DNA of 64,000 bases from CBDDIP01 sp965279405 (GTDB lineage: Bacteria > Actinomycetota > Acidimicrobiia > Acidimicrobiales > Ilumatobacteraceae). The notes under the pieces were generated by a model. That model made no database searches. It was not told where the DNA came from and saw only the letters and a list, made by a program, of their open reading frames with translations. Both the position numbers and the translations under genes were made by a program. The stretch covers positions 3,410,001 to 3,474,000 of the forward strand of contig OZ257157.1 of the NCBI GenBank assembly GCA_965279405.1, given 5' to 3'. Each line of letters begins with the position of its first letter. The first letter of the stretch is position 1. Positions 1 through 7,664 of this stretch are shown here, piece by piece.

Positions 1-681
1 ATCGGTCCGACCGTGCGCATGGCTCGTGGGCAGACGGTGGAGCTCAACCTTCCGAACCAGCCCGCCGGCGCTGATGCCGCAGTGCTCAACGTGACGACCG
101 TTGCCCCCGAGCTCGACGGCTACGTCACCGTCTACCCCTGCACGGCCGACCGGCCGGGCACCTCGAGCGTCAACCCGAGCCTCGGGCGCATCCGGCCGAA
201 CACGGTGATCACTCCGCTGAGCGACTCCGGCACCGTCTGCCTGTACGCGCACGTCAGCGTCGACGTCATCGTCGACGTCCTCGGCTACATGACCACGTCG
301 AACGCCACCGGCTTCACGGCCAGCGAGCCGTTCCGCCTGACCGACACGCGCGATCGCTACCGCACGGAGGTCAACGCCGGGACCAACGGCAACCGCGTCG
401 GCGGCGGCCAGACTCTCGTGCTGTCGATCGCCGGCACACGGGGCATCCCGTCCTCGGCGAAGTCCGTCTCGGTGAACATCACCGTCACCGACGCGACGAC
501 CGCCGGGTACATCACCGCCTACCCCTGCGGCACGCGGCCGAACACCTCGAACGTCAACTTCGAGATCGGTGCGGCTTCCTCGAACGGGGCGATGCTCAAG
601 CTCTCCAACAGCGGCCAGCTGTGCGTCTACTCGTCGAGCAACGCCCACGTCGTCGTCGACGTCAACGGCTGGTGGGAGTAG
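1..681 (+). CDS. C-terminal part of a secreted/surface repeat protein (5' end outside window)
   Basis: The reading frame is open to the left edge, so this is the tail of a longer protein. It holds about two copies of a ~110-residue module: a DTR element, then a V-LNVT strand, a YxTxYPC element and a closing VVDVxGW-type strand, with paired Cys. The same module occurs three times in the SGNH protein at 5805-7619. In actinobacteria such modules are typically found in large exported proteins. The chain ends with VVVDVNGWWE and has no LPXTG-like anchor. A GTG at 13 and an ATG at 19 are in frame, but both fall mid-module and are unlikely starts. The function of the missing N-terminal part is unknown. 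Confidence 0.8.
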   Translation: MGPTVRMARGQTVELNLPNQPAGADAAVLNVTTVAPELDGYVTVYPCTADRPGTSSVNPSLGRIRPNTVITPLSDSGTVCLYAHVSVDVIVDVLGYMTTSNATGFTASEPFRLTDTRDRYRTEVNAGTNGNRVGGGQTLVLSIAGTRGIPSSAKSVSVNITVTDATTAGYITAYPCGTRPNTSNVNFEIGAASSNGAMLKLSNSGQLCVYSSSNAHVVVDVNGWWE

Positions 682-699
682 GCCCGTTCGGGCACTCGC

Positions 700-3453
700 T
701 CAGATGTGGGCGGGGTCGGGGGCGTCGGGGTTGATGCCGTGCTCGGCGATCGCGTCGGCGACGACCGAGCGCTCGATCTGACCGACCTCGGCCAGTGCGG
801 TGAGCAGGCCGACGACCACGTGCGCGGTGTCGACCTCGAAGTGGCGGCGCAACGCCTCACGCGTGTCGCTGCGACCCATGCCGTCGGTGCCGAGCGGCAG
901 GAACGTCCTGGCTGTCCCGTCTGCATCACGGGGAAGGAACCGCACGATCTGCTCGGGAACCGACTTCATGAAGTCGCTGACCGCGACGATCGGGCCCTCG
1001 CTGCCGGCCAGCAGCTGGGTGACGACCGGCGTGCGCGCCTCGTCGTTGGGGTGGAAGCGGTTCTGCCGCTCGACCGCCAGCGCCTCGTCGCGCAGCGCCT
1101 TGTACGACGTTGCCGACCACAGCTCGACGCCGACGTCGTAGCGCTCGGCCAGGATCGCCTGCGCCTCGCGCGCCGCGCCCTGCGCTGACCCACTGAACAG
1201 CAGGGTGACCTTCTTCGACGTGCCCTCCGGTGCCTCGGCCCAGCGGTAGAGGCCGCGCATGATGTGCGCCGGCTCGACGTGGTCGGGCAGCTCCGGCATC
1301 ACGTAGTTCTCGTTGTACAGGGTGAGGTAGTAGAAGACGTCGGGGTCGAACCCGCCGGCCTGCTCGGGAGTGCCGTACATGCGCAGCAGGCCCTGCTGCA
1401 CGATCGTGGCCACCTCGTAGGCGAACGCCGGGTCGTACGCCTGGCACGGCGGCACCGTGCTGGCGAGCACGAGCGAGTGGCCGTCCTGGTGTTGCAGGCC
1501 TTCGCCCATCAGCGTCGTGCGACCGGCGGTGGCGCCCAGCAGGAAGCCGCGCGTGCGGGCGTCGGCCGCCTGCCAGATGAGGTCGCCGACGCGCTGGAAG
1601 CCGAACATCGAATAGAACGTGTAGAACGGCACGGTCGGGACGCCACGGGTGGCGTACGCGGTGCCGGCGGCGATCCAGCTGGCCAGCGAACCGGCCTCGG
1701 TGATGCCCTCCTCGAGGATCTGGCCGCTCGTGCTCTCGGTGTAGCTGAGGAGCATGTCGTGGTCGACGGGCTCGTACTTCTGGCCCTGCGACGCGTAGAT
1801 CTTCATCTCGCGGAACAGCGAGTCCATGCCGAACGTGCGTGCCTCGTCGGGGATGATCGGCACGACGAGCTTGCCGAACTTCTCGTCGCGGGCGAGGTTG
1901 CGCAGCAGGCGGGTGAAGCTCATCGTCGTGCTGACGGACTGGCCGCCGGAGCCCTTGCGCAGCTCGGCGAACACGCTGTCTGCCGGCTGCTCCAGCGGTT
2001 TGCGCAGCCGTACGACGCGCTTGGGGATCGAGCCGCCGAGCGCGCGGCGGCGCTCCATCATGTACTGGTACTCGATGGAGTCCTCGGCCGGGCAGTAGTA
2101 CGGCGGGTTGTCCGGGTCGAAGCTGTCGGCGGGGATCTCGTCGTGCAGGTACAGCCGGTCGCGCAGGGCCAGCAGCTGGTCCTTGGTCATCTTCTTGATC
2201 TGGTGCGTGGCGTTGCGGCCCTCGATGTCGGGGCCGAGCGTCCAGCCCTTGATCGTCTTGCACAGGATGGCCGTCGGCGCGCCGGAGCCGAGGTTCTCGG
2301 TGGCTGCCTTGTAGGCGGCGTAGAGCTTGCGGTAGTCGTGGCCGCCGCGCGGCAGGTTGACGAGGTCCTCGTCGCTGAGGTGGGCGACGAGCTGGCGCAG
2401 CCGCGGGTCGGGGCCGAAGAAGTTGTCGCGGATGAACGCCCCGCTCTCGGTGCCGTAGCGCTGGAACTCGCCGTCGACGGTGGTGTTCAGCTTGTTCAGC
2501 AGCACGCCGTCCTTGTCCATCGCGAGCAGCTCGTCCCACTTCGAGCCGAGGATCACCTTGATCACGTTCCAGCCGGCGCCGCGGAACGTGGCCTCCAGCT
2601 CCTGGATGATCTTGCCGTTGCCGCGCACCGGGCCGTCGAGCCGCTGCAGGTTGCAGTTGACGACGAAGATCAGGTTGTCGAGGCGCTCGCGGCTGGCCAG
2701 CGAGATGGCGCCGAGGCTCTCCGGCTCGTCGGTCTCGCCGTCGCCGAGGAACGCCCACACCCGGCTCTGGCTGGTGTCGTCGAGCTCGCGGTTGAGCAGG
2801 TAGCGGTTGAAGCGCGCTTGGTACAGGGCGGTGATCGGGCCGAGGCCCATGCTGACCGTCGGGTACTCCCAGAAGTCGGGCATCAGCCGCGGGTGCGGGT
2901 AGCTCGACAGACCCTTGCGCTCACGGCCGATCTCACGTCGGAAGTGGTCGAGGTCGTCGGCCGACAGGCGGCCCTCCATGAAGGCGCGGGCGTAGATGCC
3001 GGGTGCGGCGTGGCCCTGGAAGTACACGTGGTCGCCGGCCGTGCCGTCGTCCTTGCCGCGGAAGAAGTGGTTGAAGCCGATCTCGTACAGCGACGCCGAG
3101 CTGGCGAACGTGGACAGGTGGCCACCGATCCCGTCGGCGTGCTTGTTGGCCTTGACCACCATCATCGCTGCGTTCCAGCGCACGAACGCACGGATGCGGC
3201 GCTCGAGGAACTCGTCGCCGGGGAACCACGGCTCGGCCTCGCGGGGGATCGTGTTGACGTACGGCGTGCTGACCGTGGCCGGGAAGCTGACCTGCGCCTC
3301 GCGGGCGCGCTCGAGCAGCTTGGAGAGCAGGAAGCGGGCTCTCGTCTTGCCGTGGACGTCGATCACGGCATCGAGGCTGTCGAGCCATTCCAGGGTCTCG
3401 CCGGGGTCGCTGTCGGGGAGCTGGTTGACGTAACCGTCGAAGATCATGGGCAC
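700..3453 (-). CDS. aceE: Pyruvate dehydrogenase E1 component, homodimeric type (AceE)
   Basis: Thiamine-diphosphate enzyme that decarboxylates pyruvate and passes the acetyl group to the lipoyl arm of E2. It is 917 residues, normal for the single-chain AceE of actinobacteria and proteobacteria. The ThDP motif runs from GDG (residues 237-239) to NCN (266-268), and an FQGHAAPGIYARAF stretch near 145-158 is typical of the family. The start is GTG at 3453 or the ATG two codons later (3447). The E2, Lpd and LipBA genes that complete the pathway lie about 18 kb away, so E1 is not in their operon. It is transcribed divergently from a 2OG oxygenase across a short gap holding a 28 bp palindrome, a likely operator. 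Confidence 0.96.
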   Translation of the reverse strand: MPMIFDGYVNQLPDSDPGETLEWLDSLDAVIDVHGKTRARFLLSKLLERAREAQVSFPATVSTPYVNTIPREAEPWFPGDEFLERRIRAFVRWNAAMMVVKANKHADGIGGHLSTFASSASLYEIGFNHFFRGKDDGTAGDHVYFQGHAAPGIYARAFMEGRLSADDLDHFRREIGRERKGLSSYPHPRLMPDFWEYPTVSMGLGPITALYQARFNRYLLNRELDDTSQSRVWAFLGDGETDEPESLGAISLASRERLDNLIFVVNCNLQRLDGPVRGNGKIIQELEATFRGAGWNVIKVILGSKWDELLAMDKDGVLLNKLNTTVDGEFQRYGTESGAFIRDNFFGPDPRLRQLVAHLSDEDLVNLPRGGHDYRKLYAAYKAATENLGSGAPTAILCKTIKGWTLGPDIEGRNATHQIKKMTKDQLLALRDRLYLHDEIPADSFDPDNPPYYCPAEDSIEYQYMMERRRALGGSIPKRVVRLRKPLEQPADSVFAELRKGSGGQSVSTTMSFTRLLRNLARDEKFGKLVVPIIPDEARTFGMDSLFREMKIYASQGQKYEPVDHDMLLSYTESTSGQILEEGITEAGSLASWIAAGTAYATRGVPTVPFYTFYSMFGFQRVGDLIWQAADARTRGFLLGATAGRTTLMGEGLQHQDGHSLVLASTVPPCQAYDPAFAYEVATIVQQGLLRMYGTPEQAGGFDPDVFYYLTLYNENYVMPELPDHVEPAHIMRGLYRWAEAPEGTSKKVTLLFSGSAQGAAREAQAILAERYDVGVELWSATSYKALRDEALAVERQNRFHPNDEARTPVVTQLLAGSEGPIVAVSDFMKSVPEQIVRFLPRDADGTARTFLPLGTDGMGRSDTREALRRHFEVDTAHVVVGLLTALAEVGQIERSVVADAIAEHGINPDAPDPAHI

Positions 3454-3463
3454 AGTCTGGCAG

Positions 3464-3491
3464 CAGTACCGCCCGGTAACCGGCGGTACTG
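3464..3491. promoter_or_regulatory. 28 bp palindrome, candidate operator of the aceE / 2OG-oxygenase divergent promoter
   Basis: Perfect 10 bp arms CAGTACCGCC and GGCGGTACTG flank an 8 nt centre, and a second perfect palindrome, CCGGTAACCGG, overlaps the middle (3473-3483). Each outer arm ends in TACTG, so a TACTGT -10-like box (3487-3492) lies 5 nt before the ATG at 3498, and a mirror TACTGC box faces aceE. A dimeric repressor bound here would cover both promoters. The symmetry is seen directly; the regulator is unknown. Confidence 0.6.
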
Positions 3492-3497
3492 TGGCGC

Positions 3498-4520
3498 ATG
3501 CCCGTGAACGAGATCCCCGTCATCGACATCGGCGAGTTCCTCCGTGGTGGCAGTGGCACATCAGCTGCTGCGGAGGCGGCGGCAGCGATCGAGCACGCAG
3601 CCGTCAGCGTCGGCTTCTTCCAGATCGTCGGTCACGGAGTCGCGCCCGCCAAGCTCGACGCCGCGTACGCGGCGATGCATGCGCTGGCCGACGTCGACGA
3701 GGCCACCAAGGCGGAGCTGCTGGCCGCGACCACGCACCCGTATCGCGGCTGGCACCGCAACCGCAACCACGAAGGGTTCGTGCACCAGGAGCGCTTCCTC
3801 GCCGGCCGCTTCGACGATGCCGCTGACGCGATCGCCCACGGCATCGACCCCGACCTGGCCGACTACTTCTACCCGAACGCGTGGCCCGAGCTGGCCGGTT
3901 TCCGCGAGGCGATCTCCGCCCTCTTCCTCGAGACGCAGGCGCTGGCCGGCAGGATCATGGTGCTGTTCGCGATGGCGCTCGACCTCGGTCCGCACGGCTT
4001 CGACGACATCATCGAGCCGAACTCGTCATCGATCGCCTTCAACCACTACCCGGCGCGAGGCGCGGCGCTGGACCAGACGGCCGTCACGTTCGACGCCCAC
4101 TCGGACGGCAACACGGTCACCATCCTCCACCAGCGCGGCGACTACGACGGGTTGCAGGTGCAGCGCCTCGATGCGCCCGACCAGTGGTTCGTCGTGCCGT
4201 CGCGCGACGACGCGTTCGTCATCAACTTCGGTGAGCTGATGACGCTGTGGACGAACGATCACTGGCCGGCGACGATGCACAGAGTCGTTGCCTCCTCCGA
4301 CCCGGGCGCGCAGCGCACGACGATCGCCACCTTCCACATGCCGTCGCTCGACGCGGTGATCAAGCCGCTCTCCCGTTGGGGTGGCGACACCGATCCGCAC
4401 TACGAGCCGATCACCCCCGCCGAGTGGGAGAAGCGGTTCATGCGGCGTCGCTACACCAAGCCCAGCGAGAACACCGAACACGACCCGAAGGTCTACGAGT
4501 TCGTCAACAAGCTGTCCTGA
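3498..4520 (+). CDS. 2-oxoglutarate/Fe(II)-dependent oxygenase, isopenicillin-N-synthase-like
   Basis: A 340-residue member of the plant-type 2OG oxygenase superfamily. The N-terminal domain (from IPVIDIGEF through GFFQIVGHGV, residues ~6-48) and the C-terminal double-stranded beta-helix are both present. Iron ligands are His201 and Asp203 (AHSD) and His261 (MHRVV); Arg273 in QRTT is placed to bind 2-oxoglutarate. These enzymes hydroxylate or desaturate small molecules; the substrate cannot be told from sequence. The methyltransferase gene follows after 9 nt, so the two are probably co-transcribed and may act on the same compound. The start is ATG at 3498, 5 nt after a TACTGT box, which suggests a leaderless message. 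Confidence 0.85.
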   Translation: MPVNEIPVIDIGEFLRGGSGTSAAAEAAAAIEHAAVSVGFFQIVGHGVAPAKLDAAYAAMHALADVDEATKAELLAATTHPYRGWHRNRNHEGFVHQERFLAGRFDDAADAIAHGIDPDLADYFYPNAWPELAGFREAISALFLETQALAGRIMVLFAMALDLGPHGFDDIIEPNSSSIAFNHYPARGAALDQTAVTFDAHSDGNTVTILHQRGDYDGLQVQRLDAPDQWFVVPSRDDAFVINFGELMTLWTNDHWPATMHRVVASSDPGAQRTTIATFHMPSLDAVIKPLSRWGGDTDPHYEPITPAEWEKRFMRRRYTKPSENTEHDPKVYEFVNKLS

Positions 4521-4529
4521 GGAGGGCCC

Positions 4530-5777
4530 GTGACCGACGTCGATGAGGAGCGGGTTCGCCAGCGCGAAGCGCTGCTTCGTTCGGAGGCACCGATCGACGT
4601 GCGCGCCCTGACCGATCTCTACTCGCTCGACGAGCTGTGCGCGACGGCGGAGGACTACTACTCCAGCGGCGACTGGTCGGGTTGGCTGGCCAAGCCGTTC
4701 GTCTCGCTGCAGGAGACGCCCGAGCTGCTGATCTGCCTCGGGTACCTGCTCCACGGGATCAAGCCCGTCGGCGGCATGGACATCCTCGACTTCGGCGCCG
4801 GGCCGGGGTGGGTGTCGCACGCGCTGACCAGTCTCGGAGCCCGGATGATCGTCTGCGACGTGTCGGCAACGGCGCTCCAGGTCGCCGCGGCACGGTTCGA
4901 TCGGTGGCCGATCTCGGTGCCCCACGCTCCGCCTCGGTTCATCCAGTTCGACGGTCGGACGTTCGACCTCCCGGATGGATCCGTCGATGCGATCGTCTCG
5001 TTCGACGCGTTCCACCACGTGCCGAACGCGGCCGACGTCATCCACGAGATGAGCCGGATCCTGCGCGACGGCGGCGTCGCGGCGTTCGTCGAGCCCGGCC
5101 CGAAGCACTCGTGGTCGGCCGGATCGCAGTACGAGATGCGGCACCACGCGGTCGTCGAGAACGACGTCGTGATCGAGGACATCTGGCGAGTTGCACAGGA
5201 GGCCGGCTTCGGCGACATCCAGCTGTCGATCTTCGGGGTGACGCCGTTCCACGTCTCGCTCCCGGCGTTCGACGACTTCCTCGCCGGCGGCACGACGGGC
5301 GATCAGGTGCTGGCGAGCACCCGTCACTACATGGCGACGTCGCGTCGGCTGTTCTTCCTCCGCAAGGCGAACGCGCGACCGAAGGACAGCCGGTTCGGGG
5401 AGGGCCTGCTCGCCCGGATCGAGCCGGCGTCGGAGGTGCTCGCATCGCGAGCCGGTGAGCCCGTCACCGTTCGCCTCACGGTGACCAACGCGGGCACGGT
5501 GGTGTGGCTGCCGTCGAGCAGCGGCGTCGGTTCGGTGTGGGTTGGCGTGCACCTCCACGAGGGTGGCGAAGCCTCGTCGCGCGTGCTGCACACCCAGCCG
5601 CTGCCGATCGAGGACACCGACGGCCTGCTGCCCGGAGCCACCGTCGACATCGACGTCCACCTGCCCGGGCTCCGTGCGGGTGCCCATCGCCTCGAGTTCG
5701 ATCTCGTCGCGCAGCAGATCACCTGGTTCCAGACCGCTGGTTCGCCGACGGTCTCCGTCGACGTCGTCGTCAACTGA
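4530..5777 (+). CDS. SAM-dependent methyltransferase with C-terminal Ig-like domain
   Basis: 415 residues. Residues ~80-200 form a class I methyltransferase core: motif I ILDFGAGPG (85-93), an acidic post-I strand (VCDVSA), and a DAIVSFDAFHHV strand with a following ILRDGG loop, as in the Methyltransf_11 family. The last ~110 residues are a separate beta-sandwich containing NAGTVVW, an LLPG turn, a LEFDLV strand and WFQTAGS. This Ig-like module is found joined to methyltransferases and glycosyltransferases and may bind a glycan. GTG at 4530 is preceded by GAGGAGGG, a good ribosome binding site, and lies 9 nt after the oxygenase stop. The target molecule is unknown. Confidence 0.82.
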   Translation: MTDVDEERVRQREALLRSEAPIDVRALTDLYSLDELCATAEDYYSSGDWSGWLAKPFVSLQETPELLICLGYLLHGIKPVGGMDILDFGAGPGWVSHALTSLGARMIVCDVSATALQVAAARFDRWPISVPHAPPRFIQFDGRTFDLPDGSVDAIVSFDAFHHVPNAADVIHEMSRILRDGGVAAFVEPGPKHSWSAGSQYEMRHHAVVENDVVIEDIWRVAQEAGFGDIQLSIFGVTPFHVSLPAFDDFLAGGTTGDQVLASTRHYMATSRRLFFLRKANARPKDSRFGEGLLARIEPASEVLASRAGEPVTVRLTVTNAGTVVWLPSSSGVGSVWVGVHLHEGGEASSRVLHTQPLPIEDTDGLLPGATVDIDVHLPGLRAGAHRLEFDLVAQQITWFQTAGSPTVSVDVVVN

Positions 5778-5804
5778 TCGTCAGCCTCGACGGGCGAACG
5801 TCGC

Positions 5805-7619
5805 TCACGGCACCCACCATCCGCCGACGTCGAAGACGGTCGCTTCGTTCTGCGAGCTGTAGAAGCACACCGTGCGACCGGCCGAGAGGCCGACCGTGAT
5901 GGTGTTGGCCATGTCGGTGCCCCTGGCCGCGTTCCCGGTGCTGGCGAACGGTCGGCCGACATCGCAGGGGTAGGCGGTGACGAACGAGCTCGTCGCCGGA
6001 CCGACCATGGTCAGCGTGCCGGTGACCGCCTGTGCCCCAGCGGGCGCCGGCTGGGCGCTGATCGTCTGCCCGATCCCGTGACGACCGGTCCACCCGCCGA
6101 GCGACGAACGGGTGTCGAGCACTCGCGTCACCTGGGCCGGCTGGAAGCGCAGCCCCCCGGCCGGTGATCCAGGGAAGAACGCGCCGGTGATGTCGACCAC
6201 GGCGTGTGCGGTCGCCGTGTTCTGCACGCACACCGTGCCGGTCGCCGACACCTTCACGTAGGTGGCCCCGGCGACGATCTCGTTCGGTCGGTAGACGAGG
6301 TTGTCGGCCGCGGGTCGCGGTTCGTCACACGGCCAGACGCGCAGGCTGCCGCCCGTCGGCGAATCGAGGCCGACGAGGCTGAGTGCGACGGCGCCTGCAC
6401 CGGCGGGCGCCGTGATCGTGTGCACGACCTGATCCGGCGGTTGGGGGACCGGCTCGCGGGTGTCGAGCTTGCGAGCGGGTGTCATCGGCACGAAGGCCAG
6501 CTCGGCGGCGGGGGCGAACCAGCCCTGCACGTCGACCGTCACGTCGGTGTCCGAGAGCGAGAACAGGCACAGCGTTCGCGACGCCGACAGGCGAACCACC
6601 GCCTGGGCCGCGCGTGACGAGTCGGTGGCCAGGTTGAGGTGCGACGCGAACGGTTGCGGTCCATCGCACGGGTAGGCCGTGAGGTAGCCGAGTCGGGCCG
6701 AGCTCTGGGCGCCCAGGGTGATCGCCACGGCCTGCGCCGTCGGATCGACCAGCGCGGACAGGTCGACGGTGAGCGTGGCGCCGGCGCCGATGCGCGTCGG
6801 CGCGAGTGCGCGCGTGTTGTTCTCCGGGTGGAAGCGCAGCGGACCGCCGACGGCTGCGGGCGGCGGTGCGTACCCGCCGTTGAAGTCGGCGGCGCTCGCC
6901 TGCTGGCGGATGCTGTCGCGCATCAGCCTGCTGCGCTTCTCGTACTCGACCGGGCTCAGCGCGTGGATCTTGTCCCACGACATCCCGATCGCCGGGTTGG
7001 CAGTCGCGAGCGCCGTCGGCCAGTCCCACAGCACCAGGTTCGGGCGGGTGAGGGAGATCTGCTCCAGCGCCGTGTTCCACGAATCCATGTCCTTGGCGTT
7101 GAACGTCGTGATCTTCGCCCACCAGACGAGGCGGTCGGGGCCGATCGCGTCGAGCAGCAGCGTGATCGCGGCGCGGTTGCACGCCGTCGGGTCGGCCCGG
7201 TTGACGCAGTACCCGAAGTCGTTCGCGCCGAGGTTCACCGCGACCACCGGAGCGTCCCATCCGGCCAGCTTCCAGCTGGCGAGCTTCGTCTTGGCGGTCG
7301 TGGTGCGGTAGCCGACCCCGGCCTCGAAGGCGATCGGACCCCAACCGTCGGCGGTGAGCAGCTCGGGGAGCGACTGCGCGCTGGAGCCGGTGAACTTGCC
7401 GGACCCGACGAGCACCGAGTCGCCGATGACCGAGATCGCTCCACGCGGGCCCGATGCGTTCACCGTGATGCACTGGACCTCGTTGCGGTTGGCGATGTAG
7501 CCGCACGCCGGCGGTGTCGCGGCTGCTGCGGTGGTCGGTGCGATGACGGTGAGGGCGGAGACCACGGCAACGACCAAGGCGCTCGCGAGCCGCCGCCACG
7601 ACGGGCACAGGGGATTCAT
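5805..7619 (-). CDS. Secreted SGNH-hydrolase-like protein with three C-terminal surface repeats
   Basis: 604 residues. A signal peptide (residues 1-34, ending TAAAA) precedes an SGNH fold: nucleophile block VIGDS (Ser68), GAND block (131-134) and DKIH (Asp216, His219). SGNH enzymes are esterases or acyl-hydrolases acting on lipids or acylated sugars. From about residue 255 there are three copies of the same ~110-residue module seen in the partial protein at 1-681, ending in VDVQGWF, VDITGAF and FDVGGWW. The neighbour at 7665, transcribed divergently, is an acyltransferase fused to its own SGNH domain, so an envelope-glycan acylation and deacylation theme is plausible but inferred. Confidence 0.8.
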   Translation of the reverse strand: MNPLCPSWRRLASALVVAVVSALTVIAPTTAAAATPPACGYIANRNEVQCITVNASGPRGAISVIGDSVLVGSGKFTGSSAQSLPELLTADGWGPIAFEAGVGYRTTTAKTKLASWKLAGWDAPVVAVNLGANDFGYCVNRADPTACNRAAITLLLDAIGPDRLVWWAKITTFNAKDMDSWNTALEQISLTRPNLVLWDWPTALATANPAIGMSWDKIHALSPVEYEKRSRLMRDSIRQQASAADFNGGYAPPPAAVGGPLRFHPENNTRALAPTRIGAGATLTVDLSALVDPTAQAVAITLGAQSSARLGYLTAYPCDGPQPFASHLNLATDSSRAAQAVVRLSASRTLCLFSLSDTDVTVDVQGWFAPAAELAFVPMTPARKLDTREPVPQPPDQVVHTITAPAGAGAVALSLVGLDSPTGGSLRVWPCDEPRPAADNLVYRPNEIVAGATYVKVSATGTVCVQNTATAHAVVDITGAFFPGSPAGGLRFQPAQVTRVLDTRSSLGGWTGRHGIGQTISAQPAPAGAQAVTGTLTMVGPATSSFVTAYPCDVGRPFASTGNAARGTDMANTITVGLSAGRTVCFYSSQNEATVFDVGGWWVP

Positions 7620-7664
7620 CGACGGCGAGTCTCGCGCGGTCGCCGCCCTCTAACCTGCCGGGCC

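Noticed and set aside
1264..3507. 747-residue open frame opposite aceE
   Set aside because: Lies wholly antisense to a clear aceE; low-complexity translation without motifs.
6702..6718. Palindrome CTGGGCGCCCAG, similar to the dispersed hairpin arms
   Set aside because: It lies inside the SGNH coding region, lacks the TTCTGGGCGG arm and has no loop, so it is not part of the family.
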